Under the pieces are notes generated by a model that had not been told where the DNA came from, did not search any database, and saw only the letters and a program-made list of their open reading frames with translations. Shown here one piece after another: positions 45,059 through 58,230 of a stretch of 64,000 bases of DNA. Position numbers and translations under genes: made by a program. Each line of letters starts with the position of its first letter. Position 1 is the stretch's first letter. Source of the stretch: Phoenix dactylifera (lineage: Eukaryota; Streptophyta; Magnoliopsida; Arecales; Arecaceae); the NCBI RefSeq assembly GCF_009389715.1, contig NC_052400.1, positions 1,984,001 to 2,048,000 of the forward strand, given 5' to 3'.

Positions 45059-46691
45059 ATGGATATTCCTCCCGGCAGCTCCAGGATGGATGCAAGAAAC
45101 GGTTCAGATCTGGCCGCCGCGGAAGTCAACTCCTCCTCCGTCGCCGTGCCTTTGCTACTGAACCCTGCATACGCCCGCACCAAGTCCATCGTGCACGACG
45201 AGCTCCGCAACTTCCGCATCTGCCTGAAATGGTGCGCCCTCGACCACTCCTCTACCGGCGGCAGGGCCGCCTCCTACGCCGTCTTCGTGGCCCTCGCCGT
45301 CGTCCTTCCCGCCGCCACCTCCCTCTCCGTCCGTCCCCCTTCCTCTGCCGCCGCGTTCCACTTCAACCAGCTGGTCCAGCTCCCGGAGTCGGGCCTCGCC
45401 GCCATCTCCTTCCTGACCCTCGCCGCCTTCTTCCGCCGGCACGGCCTCCGGCAGCTCCTCTTCCTGGACGGCGCCCTCCGCGACGATTCCGCCTTCGTCC
45501 GCCGCGGCTACCACCGGGAGCTGGACCGCGCCTTCCGCCGCCTCGCCGCCATCCTCCTGCCTTCCTTCTCCGTGGAGCTCGCCCACAAGATCCTCTTCTT
45601 CTCCTCCGTCTCCGTGTCTGCCCGGCTCCCTTTCCGCGGGCCCGTCCCCTGGAACTCGGTGGCCTTCGTGGCCACACTGGCGTCCTGGGTGTACCGCACG
45701 GGGGTGTTCCTGCTCGTCTGCGTGCTCTTCCGCCTCACCTGCGAGCTCCAGATCCTCCGCTTCGAGGGCCTGTACAAGATGTTCGAAGACGACGAGGAGG
45801 AGAGAGCTGGTCGGAGGAGTGGTAACGCCTGGGCCATATTCAGGGAGCACCTGAGGATAAAGAGGCAGCTGCTGGCGATCAGCCACAGGTACCGCATCTT
45901 CATCATCGGCTGCATGGTCATCATCTCGGTCAGCCAGCTGGGGGCTCTCATGCTCGTCTTGGCTTCCAAATTCCAGAAGAACTTCTGCAACTCGGGTGAC
46001 CTCCTGGTATTATATAAGATTTATTTACCTATATATAATATATGCATGCCATCAAACAGATCACGTAGCTTCGCTAGCTAGAACAACAAGGAGCTGGTAG
46101 GAAAACTAATATCCAAAACCAATTCTACGTACGATATATTATTCCTTGCTCTCCTTATAAATTACAGGTTTGTTCGGCGGTTCAGATCAGTGGCTACTTC
46201 ATGTGCTTGATGGGAGCCGCCAGTATCACGCACAGAGCTCAGAGGGCCGTCTCGGTGGCCAGCCGATGGCACGCGGTCATGTCATGCGCTCCCCGCCGCA
46301 CGTCGGATGCATCGCAGCTGCAGAAGCAAACACGAGCACTGCCCATAAATGAGCTCCATGCATCAGATCGTGACTATGAATGCAACCTATCGAAAGAACC
46401 CATCATGTATTCTTCCTCCCATCAAGATACTTCTTCCGAAAGCCGGCAAGCTTTGGGTGAGAACGGAGCACTCCGAGAACTGCATAATAAATTACACATA
46501 ACAGCAATATTTGATCGACTAATGATTTGAGCTAATGGTTTTGAATGCATGCAGTGACGTACTTGCAGCATAACGGTGGCGGCATCACGTTGTTTGGTTT
46601 CCCGCTGGACCGAGGATTGCTTCACACACTCTTTGCCTTTGAAATGACGCTGGTCTTGTGGATCCTAAGCAAAGTAGTTGTGCTTTCCTGA
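45059..46691 (+). CDS. DUF3537 membrane protein, gustatory-receptor-like (GRL) family
   Basis: Three exons (45059-46006, 46168-46456, 46555-46691) encode 457 residues. The family is plant-wide and has been proposed to be distantly related to insect gustatory receptors; its ligand and function are unknown. About seven hydrophobic segments are visible: residues 70-90, 108-125, 161-185, 200-227, 278-303, 317-336 and 433-457. An acidic DDEEE cytosolic-type loop lies near 244-248. The C-terminal VTYLQHNGGGITLFGFPLD is a family hallmark. I chose the ATG at 45059 (MDIPPGSS) because the in-frame ATG at 44870 lies upstream of the TATA-like box. Exon 1 is very GC-rich. The gene is divergent from CAS, and its 5' end is duplicated as a pseudogene at 7762. 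Confidence 0.9.
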
Positions 46692-48527
46692 TCTCTTCCA
46701 TTGCGTTGGGGAGAAGCTGCAATTTGGGTTAATGAGTATGTACAATATATATGGATGAGAAAAGAAATAATATATATGTATCGGGATACAACAGAAATTC
46801 TTATAACTGGTTCTCAAATATCCGCTTTGGATATCAGAAGATTTATTTTGAGAAGTTTAGAACCTTGGCTTGGAGAAGCTGGTTGCCTGCACAATACCGC
46901 TGCATGCATCCTAACTTGTCGTTGCAAATAGTTAAAAAACGGAAAAGAGCTGTGAAACGGGGGTTCAGGGCTTTGATGAACAACCCCTGCATCGATCTGT
47001 TCCCCTTTCACCTCCCACCAAACAATGGCTATGAGTTTTTGCCCGCTGAAAGGCCTGCAGGTAGCACAAGCACCAGGCTGCTCGGTCCTGGCTTGTTACA
47101 AGCAAGATCAAAACCAGGATGAACTCAACACGAGCTTAATTACAAATTTTCAACCTCAGTTTGTTTCATCGATCCGTTTATTTTTGTGAGCCCAGACTGC
47201 TCCGGCGTGCCTCGTTTGTGAAACCAGCTTTAAATAAGGATTGAGCTTGGGTCATTTCTTAATTAGATAAGCTTAATCAAGCCTCTTCATGAACAGCTTG
47301 ATTCATTTCTACCTAAAAAGATGGCAGATTATTCAGGTTACTCCATCATTATAGAAATGCCCAGGAAAGCAGCATGCTAGCGCATAGACCGTGCATTTAC
47401 TTCTACTGTAAGATGTGATCATGCCTTCGCACCATCCAATAAATGAAAAAGAAATAAATACAAGTACATGGACTAACATGAGAAGTATACATACCAAAAG
47501 TACTTCAGATATCAAGTTTCCAAAAGCCAGACCCCTTATCATTTTCTTTTATAGATATTGGTACCCACTAAGAGTATGCACCTAAAAATGATAAAAAGCA
47601 TAAAAAAATCATAGGTACCAACCGAATGGTAGGTATTATTGGTATACACTATTTTAGCGATGGTAGAATCCAATTTTGATGGCTTTTGCATCCAATGCCA
47701 AACATCATATTTGATAGGATTACAACTATCCATCAAATACTCCTTCCTCCTAGAAAAACCAAATGAATCAAACATACCAAGCAGTAATGCATGTATAAAC
47801 TTGTGGACGAGTGTTTGCACTTATGCCCATAAATGCAATGCTTCATTCATTTGTAAATTCATGAATATTTCTATGTAATATTTGCTAAACCGATCCGAAC
47901 CGCACAATTGGGGACGTATTGAACCAAACTAATAGAGAATTGGATTGTTTTGTGGGTTAGTTTAAAACTTAATACGAAGTGGCCTGAACCATTTGATAGC
48001 AAGTAGAACCATCCAATTCCAATTGATTTCAAGTGTTTCGATTCATTTGGTCAGCCAACTAATTAGTGTTTATAAAAACCCTTTCAATCCTCTATTTAAT
48101 CCCCAATTTCTAACATCCTTGATTCCTAACCCCTCTCTCTCTCTCTCTCTCATTACCATGAAGGATCTTGCTAATTGCCTCTACCTCAAAAACTCTCCTC
48201 ACCTCTCTCTCTCTCTCTCCCCCCGCCCCCTCTCTTGCTCTCGTTGCAATGCAAGATCTCATCGGCACCCATGATAGCCTTGGGCTCCTCCACCAAAGCC
48301 ACCACCACCATCATCTCTCCAGTAGCCTCCTATAAGATGCTAGACCCCCACTCCTCTCTCTCTCCTTCCCTCCCTCTAAATTTAGAGCAAAATTCTGGAT
48401 TGGATGAACTGACACCTAATTAACACCAATGCTCGTACTGTGTTGTACAGACCAAATGCCTGATTAGTACTAGTTTTATGAACCTTATTTATTTGTATGA
48501 TTGCAACGAACGCATGCATGTGTGCAT

Positions 48528-48559
<32 letters not shown>

Positions 48560-49955
48560 CATACACAAGCAAGACTTAAATACACTCAAGTAAATCTCTA
48601 TAAAGATTTGGCCAATGAGCGTCCTACATCAATGACCTGATTCATTGGATACAATCTACTACCTCTAAACTGCTTGACCATCATGAGCAGCGGCCACGAA
48701 TATTTTCACCACAATAACCAAATCGATATCTAATCTACAAAATAAAAATAAAAATGATACTAGATCTGCAAACCAAAAAGGAGGGTGTAATTTTATGCAA
48801 AACCTTTTTCCAGAAACATTTGATGATTTTTCCAAATAATTGCGAAATTTGTTTGGTTGGCACAATGAAACAAAGTTAGATGATTGCAAATATTGGATGG
48901 TTAGATAAATGGGAAAATTAAAGGAATTGAAGTTAATTAATTTTTGGGATTTTCTTTTCATCTCCAACGATGTGAACAACTTGACCTTAATAAGTTATTT
49001 AGCCTCCATTCACAGAACAATCACTTAAGTAAAAGTGCTTATGTATCCTCAGATGAAATAAAACTATGCAAACTAGATAGGAATAATTTGTTGGTGTTTG
49101 GCTGAATAAACCTTCCATTCAATTGGAGCTTTTTCGGCAACTATCAACAAAACAAGGCTAGCAAGATTGCAGCCTTCAAAACACTATACATACAGTTTTA
49201 ACGTATCCTATCAATATTACTTGGATCTTATAATTACCAAATAAAGTTGATCTCTCAGGGGCTTGATTGTTTTTAGATAGTTCATTTTCCAGCCATTATC
49301 ATCCACTATTTGGTACTAATTATAGTATGCTAGCCTTGCCAGACTATTGATACGTGCGCATGCACAATCATGGGCCACACGGCCCACCCAGCACACTTGG
49401 CCCAGCCCGAGATGTAGTAAGTTTGAGCACTAAAAATAGGCCCGTGGAATGGGCCTGGGCAAAAAAAGTAGGCCGGATCTAAACATTTAAAAATGACCCG
49501 ATGCAGAAATATACATATATTATAGGTTAATTATATTAACAAATTATATATTATAATGAAGTAATAATATATTATATTGCCGAGAGTAGGAGGGAAGGAG
49601 GAAATGGTGCCTAGGATTGTTTTTTTTTTTTTTTAATTTTTGATGGACTTTGACTCATACTAGACGAGCATGAATGCACCGAGAACAATCCAAAACAAGA
49701 AGCTGATGCAGAGAGAGAGAGAGGGACAACCTTAATACCCTTCGAAAGAAAACCTCCTAAGTGATGCGCGACGCAATCCGGCCTTTTAAGATTAGACCGG
49801 GCGGCCTGATCTGGAGATAGGCATCGGCCCTAATTTATACTGTAGAGCCCGGCCCGAGCCCCGTGTCTGAACAGCTCGCCGCGAGGTCACGAGGCCGGGC
49901 CCCTATCTTCAGTGCCGGATCGAGGCCACCCACAGAGGGAGAGACGAGGGGCAGC
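46692..49955. other. Intergenic stretch without recognised genes
   Basis: It contains the DUF3537 3' UTR and mixed repeats: a CT-rich microsatellite region (48130-48240), an AT dinucleotide run (about 48529-48556) and T-runs near 49620. The open frame at 46751-47122 (plus) has no family signature, and frames around 47540-47880 likewise. GTACC-like phrases near 47560-47650 may be a decayed hAT MITE. Confidence 0.45.
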
Positions 49956-50501
49956 ATGGTCGTCCTAACCTTCTCTCGTCTTCTCCCCCAAACCCCATCG
50001 CCACCGCGCGCCGCCCTCTCCCGACCGGCGCGCCACGTTCGCGGCCTCATCCAGATCCGGTCACCACCGTCGTGGCCCCCTCCACTCCTCTCTTTCGCAC
50101 CCGTCCGCCGCCCGCTTCGCTCCTCAGCCCAAGAAAACGGCGGCGCATCCGAAACCCTAGAGGAGGAGGATGCAGCGGCGGGGGAGGAGACTTCTGGAAA
50201 GAAGAAAGAGGATGAGAAGCAAGCCGCCGCCGCATCGGCGACGCCGTCGGTGCCAGAGGAGATCAAGGAGATGATGGAGGCGAGGAAGAAGTCGTCGCCG
50301 GCGCTGGATCTGTGGGGAGGGGTGGCGGAGGAGGTGAGGGAGATCGAGTGGCCGGCGTTCGGGAAGGTCCTAGGTACCACCGGCGTCGTCCTCGCCGTCA
50401 TCGCCGGCTCCAGCGTCGCTCTTCTCACCGTCAACGCCATCCTCGCCGAGTTATCCGACCGGGTCTTCGCCGGCAGGGGCCTCCAGGACTTCTTCGGATA
50501 A
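49956..50501 (+). CDS. SECE1: Plastid preprotein translocase subunit SecE1
   Basis: Single exon, 181 residues. SecE partners SecY in the thylakoid Sec translocon that inserts and exports plastid proteins. Residues 1-57 are rich in Ser/Arg/Pro and lack acids, as in chloroplast transit peptides. An acidic/charged linker (59-112) follows. The conserved SecE core starts near residue 117: DLWGGVAEEVREIEWPAFGK, with the amphipathic helix and W-P motif, then one transmembrane segment (142-163) and the C-terminal LSDRVFAGRGLQDFFG. The length is close to that of Arabidopsis SECE1 (177). I chose the second in-frame Met (MVVLTF) because it gives a normal transit peptide; the Met at 49863 would add 31 residues. 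Convergent with ALG13. Confidence 0.92.
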   Translation: MVVLTFSRLLPQTPSPPRAALSRPARHVRGLIQIRSPPSWPPPLLSFAPVRRPLRSSAQENGGASETLEEEDAAAGEETSGKKKEDEKQAAAASATPSVPEEIKEMMEARKKSSPALDLWGGVAEEVREIEWPAFGKVLGTTGVVLAVIAGSSVALLTVNAILAELSDRVFAGRGLQDFFG

Positions 50502-51020
50502 GACTACTCTGGCTCCCTTCGTCCCCACACTCTCTGCTCAAATTTTGATGTTTCCCTCCTTTTTTCCCCACTCCCCTTCTTTCATCCTCCACTTTCCGAT
50601 GTACATTATTATTTTTCCGCTAAAAATTGAAGTTCGTAAGACTAAAATGATCATTTGATCCTCTTCTTACCAATATGAAATAGTATCGTTCACAATTCCC
50701 AAAAGAAAGAAAGAAGGATAGAGTTTGATAAGAAATGGATGGATTGAATTTAATTGCATAAAAACAATGAACGGCATACAATCTTCTCCCACCACAAATA
50801 AGGGATTTACAAAACAGTAGTATATTTTGAATCACAAATGGTGATTACATTATTAATCTTCAGAATCTGAAAAGAGTATTCAAGCAGAGAGAATGCTAAT
50901 ATGATCATACTGGAGCCATTTCCAACAGGGTTTTCGTAGTATGAACAGGGTTCAAAATTTGGCTGCCCACAAGACCAACGATCCCATGAACATTCTTCAA
51001 GGATCAATTTGATAGACAGC
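50502..51020. other. Convergent 3' region between SECE1 and ALG13
   Basis: The 519 bases between two converging stop codons. Both 3' UTRs must lie here. No coding frame or repeat element was recognised. Confidence 0.6.
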
Positions 51021-54000
51021 TCAATCAGCTGGGAATCCAAGAAAATTGTTGAATAGATTAGCAACTGGCGCAGCATCACCTGGTGGGTAAGGAATAAGGG
51101 ACTCCAGATCCATGACTTTGATGGTCTGATGGAGTGTCTGCGGGCGGGCACAGAATAGGTGCTTCCTGTCTGCCAGTTCCTCTGCAAGCTCACTTTGGTG
51201 GTTGTCCATCAAATCCTCATTGACGACCACAATTAGAGGCTTACCCAATCGCAGTGTCTCAAATATGCTCCCGGACCCTGCTTAGCAACTAGAATTATTT
51301 GTCGCATTCTCATCGATAGATCATTGTTACAATCTAAAATCTGCATTAGTAGTATACTAACATCACAATGAGAATAGGGCAATTTTGGTAATCTCTTGTA
51401 TGAAAGAAAGCAGCTGAGAAGGTTCAACTATGATATACAGAATCAAAGTAACAATATGCTATTGATTAAAGCTCTAATGCAGATTTTTTTTTTTTTAAAA
51501 AAAAATCAAGCCATATCAAAACAATAAATGGGTCTCCCAATTTGCCCATTTGTGCCTTGGTTGCCACAGAAAGTGACTGAACATGCCCATTGACTTGGCC
51601 TATAGACAAGAAGGTTGAAGAATGCCATTCTGAACAAATAGAATGCTGTCAATCAGAATCATACACAAAGATTGAAGTTTTCTGAATTTTGTACTGGGAG
51701 AAGAGCAATGCCTCCTTGGACTTGGATCACAAGCAATGGAAGAGGAGGCAACTATCAGAGAGACAAACTTGTTCTCTGACACAATTGCAAACCGGGCTAT
51801 TGCAAGTAATAAGCTGCAGCATCCACGGTCATAACCTAGCTCCCCAACCAAGGGTAATGGCTGCTATATAAGACTAAACTTTAAACCAAAGAAGTTTGGT
51901 TTATTTCACCTACTAGGAATTACTAACTTGGATTTGGTACAACCATAAACCATTTTTACAGAAAAATCTCTGGTATGCAACATCTATAACTACAAAAAAA
52001 ACAAAAAACAAAAAACTGGATGATCAAGCTAGATGGAAATAACCAAGTACATAAGAGACAACAACATGCATCACCAAGCATATCCCCTGGAACATTTTTA
52101 TTTCATATGAGTCATAATGGAAAAATTACAAGCATATTAAGCAATCATTTAGGGGCTGTCTCTGTTCTAGAATGAACCATGGATCACCAGCGAAAACATA
52201 ACTTCTGAATATGCAGTTATCGCTTAAACTACAGAAGTCAATAAACCAGTATGACTGAAACACAGCTGTATCCCGCACTATCAACCATCTTTTTTCTTAT
52301 TTTTTGGCTGCAATATTTCAATCCAACATATTGGAATCTGCCCTTATACCTGTTAAATGAGATTACGACCAAACCTAGAATATTGATGATCTCTAAAAAT
52401 TTGATCATTAACAAAAAAAAAAATTGTACATACAAATTTTTCTAATTTCCATAGAGCATGCTTAAATTAAAATCTCTCTCTCATTTGAAGCCTTGGCAAC
52501 AACGTCCACAAAACTACATAGTCTGCTGTTACTATTGGTAAACAGGTGCTCCTCTTCTTATCTGATGAAGTTGGGAGGTAATAAGTAGAACCATTAAGAA
52601 AGAAGTTTGATAAAAAAGAGATCAAAGCAAGTAATCAGCTAAATATTTTATTTAGGAGATCAAGGATGGTACACAGTTGTCTTATGAGGAAGCATGTGTG
52701 CGGAGTTTTTGATAAGGAAGAGGTAAAAATAGAATATGGAGCCATGTAGAAATCAGTATATAATATATCATGCTACATTCAACAAAATTTTATATATAGC
52801 ATTTTATAAGGTTCTGCCTGTTTATTATATACGAGACTCATAGCATCCCATAATATGATATTAGAATAAGACCTATTACATTGCCCCCAACAAAAAAATA
52901 GCTTTTGTTAGACTCACATCACCATTTTCATCATTCACTTCTTATTCGTTTTATCCAACTATTTTGTCTCCACAAGTCAGCCAAAAGGAGAGAATGATGA
53001 AGAATCTGACAAGTATCTAGAATATACTTCCAGTCTCTTGTTCTTTAGCCTGGACCCTTGTGATCTTGTTACTTTATAAAATCAAAGGCAATGAATCATA
53101 TCAATAGAAAATCTTCCCCTTAAAGTCTTCTCATGGTTTGTGCGGACCATATACATTCCTAATAGATTAGTTGCCAAGAACATTCATTAAATTCAATAGG
53201 GTGTGCCTTGTATCTGTAAAGGAAAAATTTTCCACAATATAGATTACAGCAAAATGTTACCTGCGTGGCTAATGATAAGAGATGCTGATCTAAGGTAGTC
53301 GGCAATGCTCGGTGAGAAAGTGAAATAATCCACGGCTAGAGATCCATCTTCTCCAGAAAACTGTTTTCCAGGTCATATGAGGTTATTCATCTCTATTCAT
53401 GCACTCAGATGAACATGAGCAGAAGGAAAAATATTCATAATACTAATCAACCAGGTTGCTCTCTAGCCTGAACAAAAGTTAACATAAATAAAAAAAGCAC
53501 AGGTGCTTAATTTTATTCAAAGGAAAATTCAATAGTTTATAAAATCAATTTACAGTCAGCTTCATTACACAAGACGTATTCATGATGAACACAAGACATG
53601 TTCATGATAAACACCGGACTCTTTCTTATTGAACTGAAGAAGGTTGCAAATGGAAATGCACAAATTAAAAGCATGCTTATGAGCAAAAGGACATAAATAT
53701 ATGATAGATGTAAAAGAAGATAGAGGGACTAGTGAAGCCAGATAAGATTACTTCTGGCTGTAAGTTACCATGTAACAACTGGTTAGTCAGATGCAGCATG
53801 CATTTAGAAGGATTCTCCAATTTTGTATTTCAATGTTCTTTCTAGGACAGGATCAGCGAAAAAGCTATTAGAAGTATATAAGAGAATTTAAGGCAAGAAG
53901 AGGATTTAAAAGCATTTAATGTCAGGAAAGATTGCCCACTATGAGGTTTGGTGAGAGAACATTGCAAGTGATCGGTAATCTTATTACAACTAAAAAAATT

Positions 54001-55187
54001 CTTTGCTTTGTTCTGAAAAGCAAAGACCAACTTCTCCATATAAACTCAACCACCTTTCAGGTCAACAACCTTTATAAGTGCAAGATGCGTGATAGCATGA
54101 TAATTTAAAGCATTTCAAAGTTCTATTTTGGTAGAAATAAAGCATTCCAGCTCACAACTACCACATTGGACCCTTCCATGTGACGATGATTGCAGCTTCA
54201 TTGCTCTCCTACCATAAGGATCCTTCACAGCATGCAAAATGTATCTAGCTTGAGTTGTTCACTGAACAACAATAGAGTTCTGGCACATGGTCCACATAAT
54301 AATGCCTAAACAAAAGGTTTTTTTTAGTATTCTAATGATATTCTTTAACCATGGAAGTCTTGGCATTGCAAAACATGTATGTTTCCCAAATCCCATAACA
54401 ATACAAATGTAAATAGGCTCCGTGACATTGCTCTAGCTTCACACAAATATCATAATACAGCAGTAGAAAAATGGTGCACCCATTTACAACAAACAACCAA
54501 AAGATACGGCTCCTACCACATATATCATATTGCTTTTTCAGATGAGGCAAACAGAAATCTTGATTGCTTACACCATATAAATTAGACTAATAAATGAGAA
54601 AAAAGGACTTCCATTTGATTCCTTTCTTTGCGATTATTACCCATAAAAGTTTTCTTAGGAATAACCTACCACTCATATAAATCTAGCATGGGCACGTATA
54701 CATCAGCTTGACTTGGTCAACCGTGTCCATCTTAGTTGTGCAGAACATCAAAATGTCAAGACATAAAATAATCTCAAATTCCCTCTAAAATAAAATTGTC
54801 TCTATGTATTGTTTTTCTCATATGGTGATATACAATGTTTTTTCCTATACTAAAATGGCTTAGACAGTACAGGAGCAAAATTATACTTTTAAGGAGTATA
54901 CTGAAAACCAAGAAAAAAGTTTCAAATTCTAAAACACGCATTTGAGCATGAGAGAGCTTATTATCAGAGAAAGCAAAAGATTTGTCTAGCAAGAGAAGAG
55001 GCAAAACCTTGGAGGGTACATATGTCCCACGGCCCACTTGAATGAGGAGATCGGTGTATCCCTTTCTCAATAACTCATCTTTGACCTGCTGAGAGTCTAC
55101 TGCCTTGACGAGAGCATCAAAGCATGTGGTTCCCACTGTCACAAACACCGTTTTCCTTGATTCTATGCCATTACCCATCACACCCAT
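51021..55187 (-). CDS. ALG13: ALG13-like UDP-GlcNAc transferase subunit
   Basis: Three coding exons (55187-55008, 53360-53261, 51277-51021) give 178 residues; the Arabidopsis orthologue is of similar size. ALG13 is the catalytic, cytosolic half of the ALG13/ALG14 complex, which adds the second GlcNAc to the dolichol-linked N-glycan precursor at the ER. Visible landmarks are the N-terminal [33 protein letters not shown], then [18 protein letters not shown] (sugar-nucleotide-binding SHAGSGS spanning the exon 2/3 junction), [20 protein letters not shown] and [18 protein letters not shown] second Met three codons downstream (55178) could also start the protein. The open frame continues upstream of 55187 without an ATG. 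Divergent from APEM9. Confidence 0.93.
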
Positions 55188-55232
55188 TTTTTCCCAGGTT
55201 ATACCCAATGTTCTGATGGAAGCTTTTTCTCT

Positions 55233-58230
55233 CTACAAAATCTACAAAATGATGAGAAAAATCATGGAACTCTGTCAAATTATCATTACATGTGAATAGT
55301 AGTTCGATACTGTAATTTAATTTGAATTGATAGAATATTAAGATTAAGGTTCTGTTCAAGTAATATTCCAATTTATACTATCTTCTTTGTCATGGTGAGC
55401 TCTCCGAGCTTGAGACTCTCCTGTAATTTAGACTATCTTAATGCATGCGATAAAATAGCTCTAATTTAAGTTCCTGTTGACAACTTATCATGAGTTCAGC
55501 ATGGAAATCAAAACTACATATCAGTGGAAAATATCATCAGAAAAAGAAAAAAAGGATTTGTGCAGAGCTTGCAAATGTATAATCAGTAGAAAACTATTGA
55601 ACAGATTGCATGGAACTCATAATTGCATAATCCTCGCAGAGATTAAAGGAAAAATAGGAACCATAACTGCAGCAGTCATACATCATCATTTGATATAAGA
55701 AAACCCCCAAATATGCAAGATTAGAATGCAAGAACAATAAACCCCAGCTCCCCGCTCCTCGGTGATAGGTATCCTAGGAAAAATCTTGTGAGCTAGGATA
55801 GATTTGTGAGCAGAAATACAGATACATAAAAATGACTCCAGCAAACAAAATTAACTCTAAGATGACAAACTCAATCCAATTGTAAAGATATGTCCAGAAC
55901 GCCGTTTAGAAAGAAGGGAAATGTGGGAAAAATGACCACAGCAAAAAGAAAAAGAGAAAATAATAAATTTTTTATTGCGCCTGAGTCCTGACTAAACCCT
56001 AATCTTGAAGCACGTAGGATTAATCTAACAGAAGATAAGACAATTGAAGGGTGGACAAGACACAGAGAGCTCGTTTGGTTCGCGGGAAAAGAAGGAAAGA
56101 AAGTGTGGTCAACGGGAAAGTAAAGAGATGCCTCTTGTTTGGTTGAAGTTTTTAAAGGAGAGAGACGGAAAAGTTATATTCCTGTGGGAATATGATTCTC
56201 ACGTTTCATGAAAAAGTCTTTCCCATGAGAAACATGAGAAAGTTACTTTCCCGTAAGCCGAAAATCAAAACATTTTTATTTTTTCCCAAAAAGGCCCTTC
56301 AGCTATCCTTATTTGATCCAAAGCATTAAAGACCTAATTTTTATTAAGGATATAATAGGAATTACACATAACTTTCCAAAGAAAGTGGATGGTCAACCAA
56401 ACATAAGCACTCTGAAAATCTGTCACTTTTCCATGGTCAACCAAACATACTAAAAGTACTTTCTCGAGCATCCTCTTTCCAGAAATCATATTCCTATGAG
56501 GAAAAATGCTTCTCGCGAACCAAACGAGCCCAGAGTGGAAATACATGGGCTTGGAGATGGCTCTGGATTTGGAAAGGGCAGCGGTCACCATGGATGGGCA
56601 TGAGGAGGAGGCAAGGGAGGGAAGGAAGTAGGAGGGCAACAACATATGGTGCTGTTTGGAATCCTGCAAATGAACTTGCAGTGCAAATCAAGTTACAGTG
56701 TAACTGAGTGGAATGTAATTGCACTGCACTGTAACTGAACTTATGCTGTTTGGAAGGTTGCAGCTATAGAAGCTGTTTACTGTTTACTATATAGTTAACT
56801 GACTTATTTTGTATAATTTTGTGCTATGATACTTCCATATTTGACTAATATAAAATGTTCAATCCACAATTTAAACTAAACCAATATATTTAAACTACAA
56901 ACTACATATTACCAAACAATCATTCAAAGTATCAAACCACCAAAACATTGCAGTATCAAGCATCATAATGCTCTAGCATGAACATGGTCGTATGTTTAAC
57001 CATATTTAGATCATCATACAATAATTAAATCTAATTAAAATCAATGATTGAACATCAATAATTTTCAGTTGCTTATTCATTGTCACAAATGAGCTCTAAC
57101 TAGTCATAATCCTCGATATGCTTGTTATATAGAGAATTAGCCTGTTCATTGTATGTTACATTTTGAGAACAAGATCCTGAAGTTGGAGCTGTTTTGAAAA
57201 AAAAATAGGAACTGAATCCCACCACTTAAACATTGGCTTTTATATGTTCACCTGACCAAATAACTATTGATGATCTGCCATTTTTGTGGGGAAACGTGAT
57301 AGTTCAAAAGTGACTCCAATTAGTAATTATATGCAATATATAACTGGGAAAAGAAAGCTTGCCATCATGTTCAACTAGGATGTATCCAAATAAGCAACAA
57401 AAAATAACCAACTAATATCAACACAAGAAAAAAGATGCATCATCCCGAAAGACAAAACTAGAGGATAGCATGTAGAAGGTTTGGTGCTTGAGACGAATGC
57501 AATTAAACATGTTCAAGTTGCTCAGAATTCACGGTTGGTAAAACTCGCATCAAACAGTCCTGGCAAGTGCCAAATCATGTCACATAATTAATTATCAAGT
57601 CAACATTAAGTACTCCGGTAATTTCAGAACTGCCATATGACTCGTAAAGTCTGGAATAGAACATAAAACTATGATCACCAGAAGAAACAATGAACAGAAC
57701 AGCAAATCCTTGCAAAATCCAAAGTATCGAGCAATGAAACTCCCAATAAAAAAAAGTGATCAAGCAACTAGTTTTGTACGTGGATGCTCTGCTATAATAT
57801 CAGATACTACTCGGCGTATAAAAGCCCCTTCCTCCTGCAATCCTTATTTTTACAGGAGATGATCATCATTCTCGACAAAACATAATCATGAAAAAGTTTA
57901 CCTAACCGAACCGATTAGGGGCATCAACAGTTCAAGTTAAAATTCCTAAAGCCGATCTCCAGCAAATTAAATCATCCAAATCAGATCACCAATTCCAATA
58001 TATGAAATACAAGACCAAAGAATAGTTCAAGCCCGGGCTTGAGAAGTCTTAGAGCTAGGATTGGAGATCTACCTGAGATGCAGAGATTCAGATCCAAAGC
58101 CGAAGAGAACCGAATCCCTTTCCTCCCTTTAATTTCAAGAAAAAAATAAATATAAAAGCTAATCCCGTTGTCCGCTTTAATCCTCTCTCTTCCAAAGTTC
58201 CAGTGGCCGCCGACGCCGACGAGAACTACG
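55233..58230 (-). other. Probable 5' UTR intron and leader exon of ALG13
   Basis: An acceptor-like 'gattttgtag' lies about 45 bases upstream of the ALG13 start, near 55236. A donor 'ctcag/gtagat' lies at about 58073. Together they suggest a 2.8-kb intron in the 5' UTR, with a non-coding exon between about 58073 and 58230. A TIR element sits in it at 56068-56530. Otherwise I saw only AT-rich sequence. Transcript support is needed. Confidence 0.4.
56068..56530. mobile_element. 463-bp MITE with GCTCGTTTGGTTCGCG termini
   Basis: The left end AGCTCGTTTGGTTCGCGGGAA and right end TTCTCGCGAACCAAACGAGCC are inverted repeats of about 20 bp. Candidate 5-bp duplications CAGAG flank it (56063-56067 and 56531-56535). 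There is no coding capacity. I do not assign a superfamily, because a 5-bp target duplication does not settle it. Confidence 0.68.

Noticed and set aside
45155-45886. Long minus- and other-frame ORFs over DUF3537 exon 1
   Set aside because: Shadows of a GC-rich real exon; the plus-strand frame carries the family motifs and consistent splice sites.
46751-47122. 123-residue open frame downstream of the DUF3537 gene
   Set aside because: No recognisable motif, unusual composition, and probably 3' UTR or spacer.
49863-49955. Upstream Met for SECE1 (31 extra residues)
   Set aside because: The added residues are not transit-peptide-like at the start, and the downstream Met gives normal family length. 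Not excluded.
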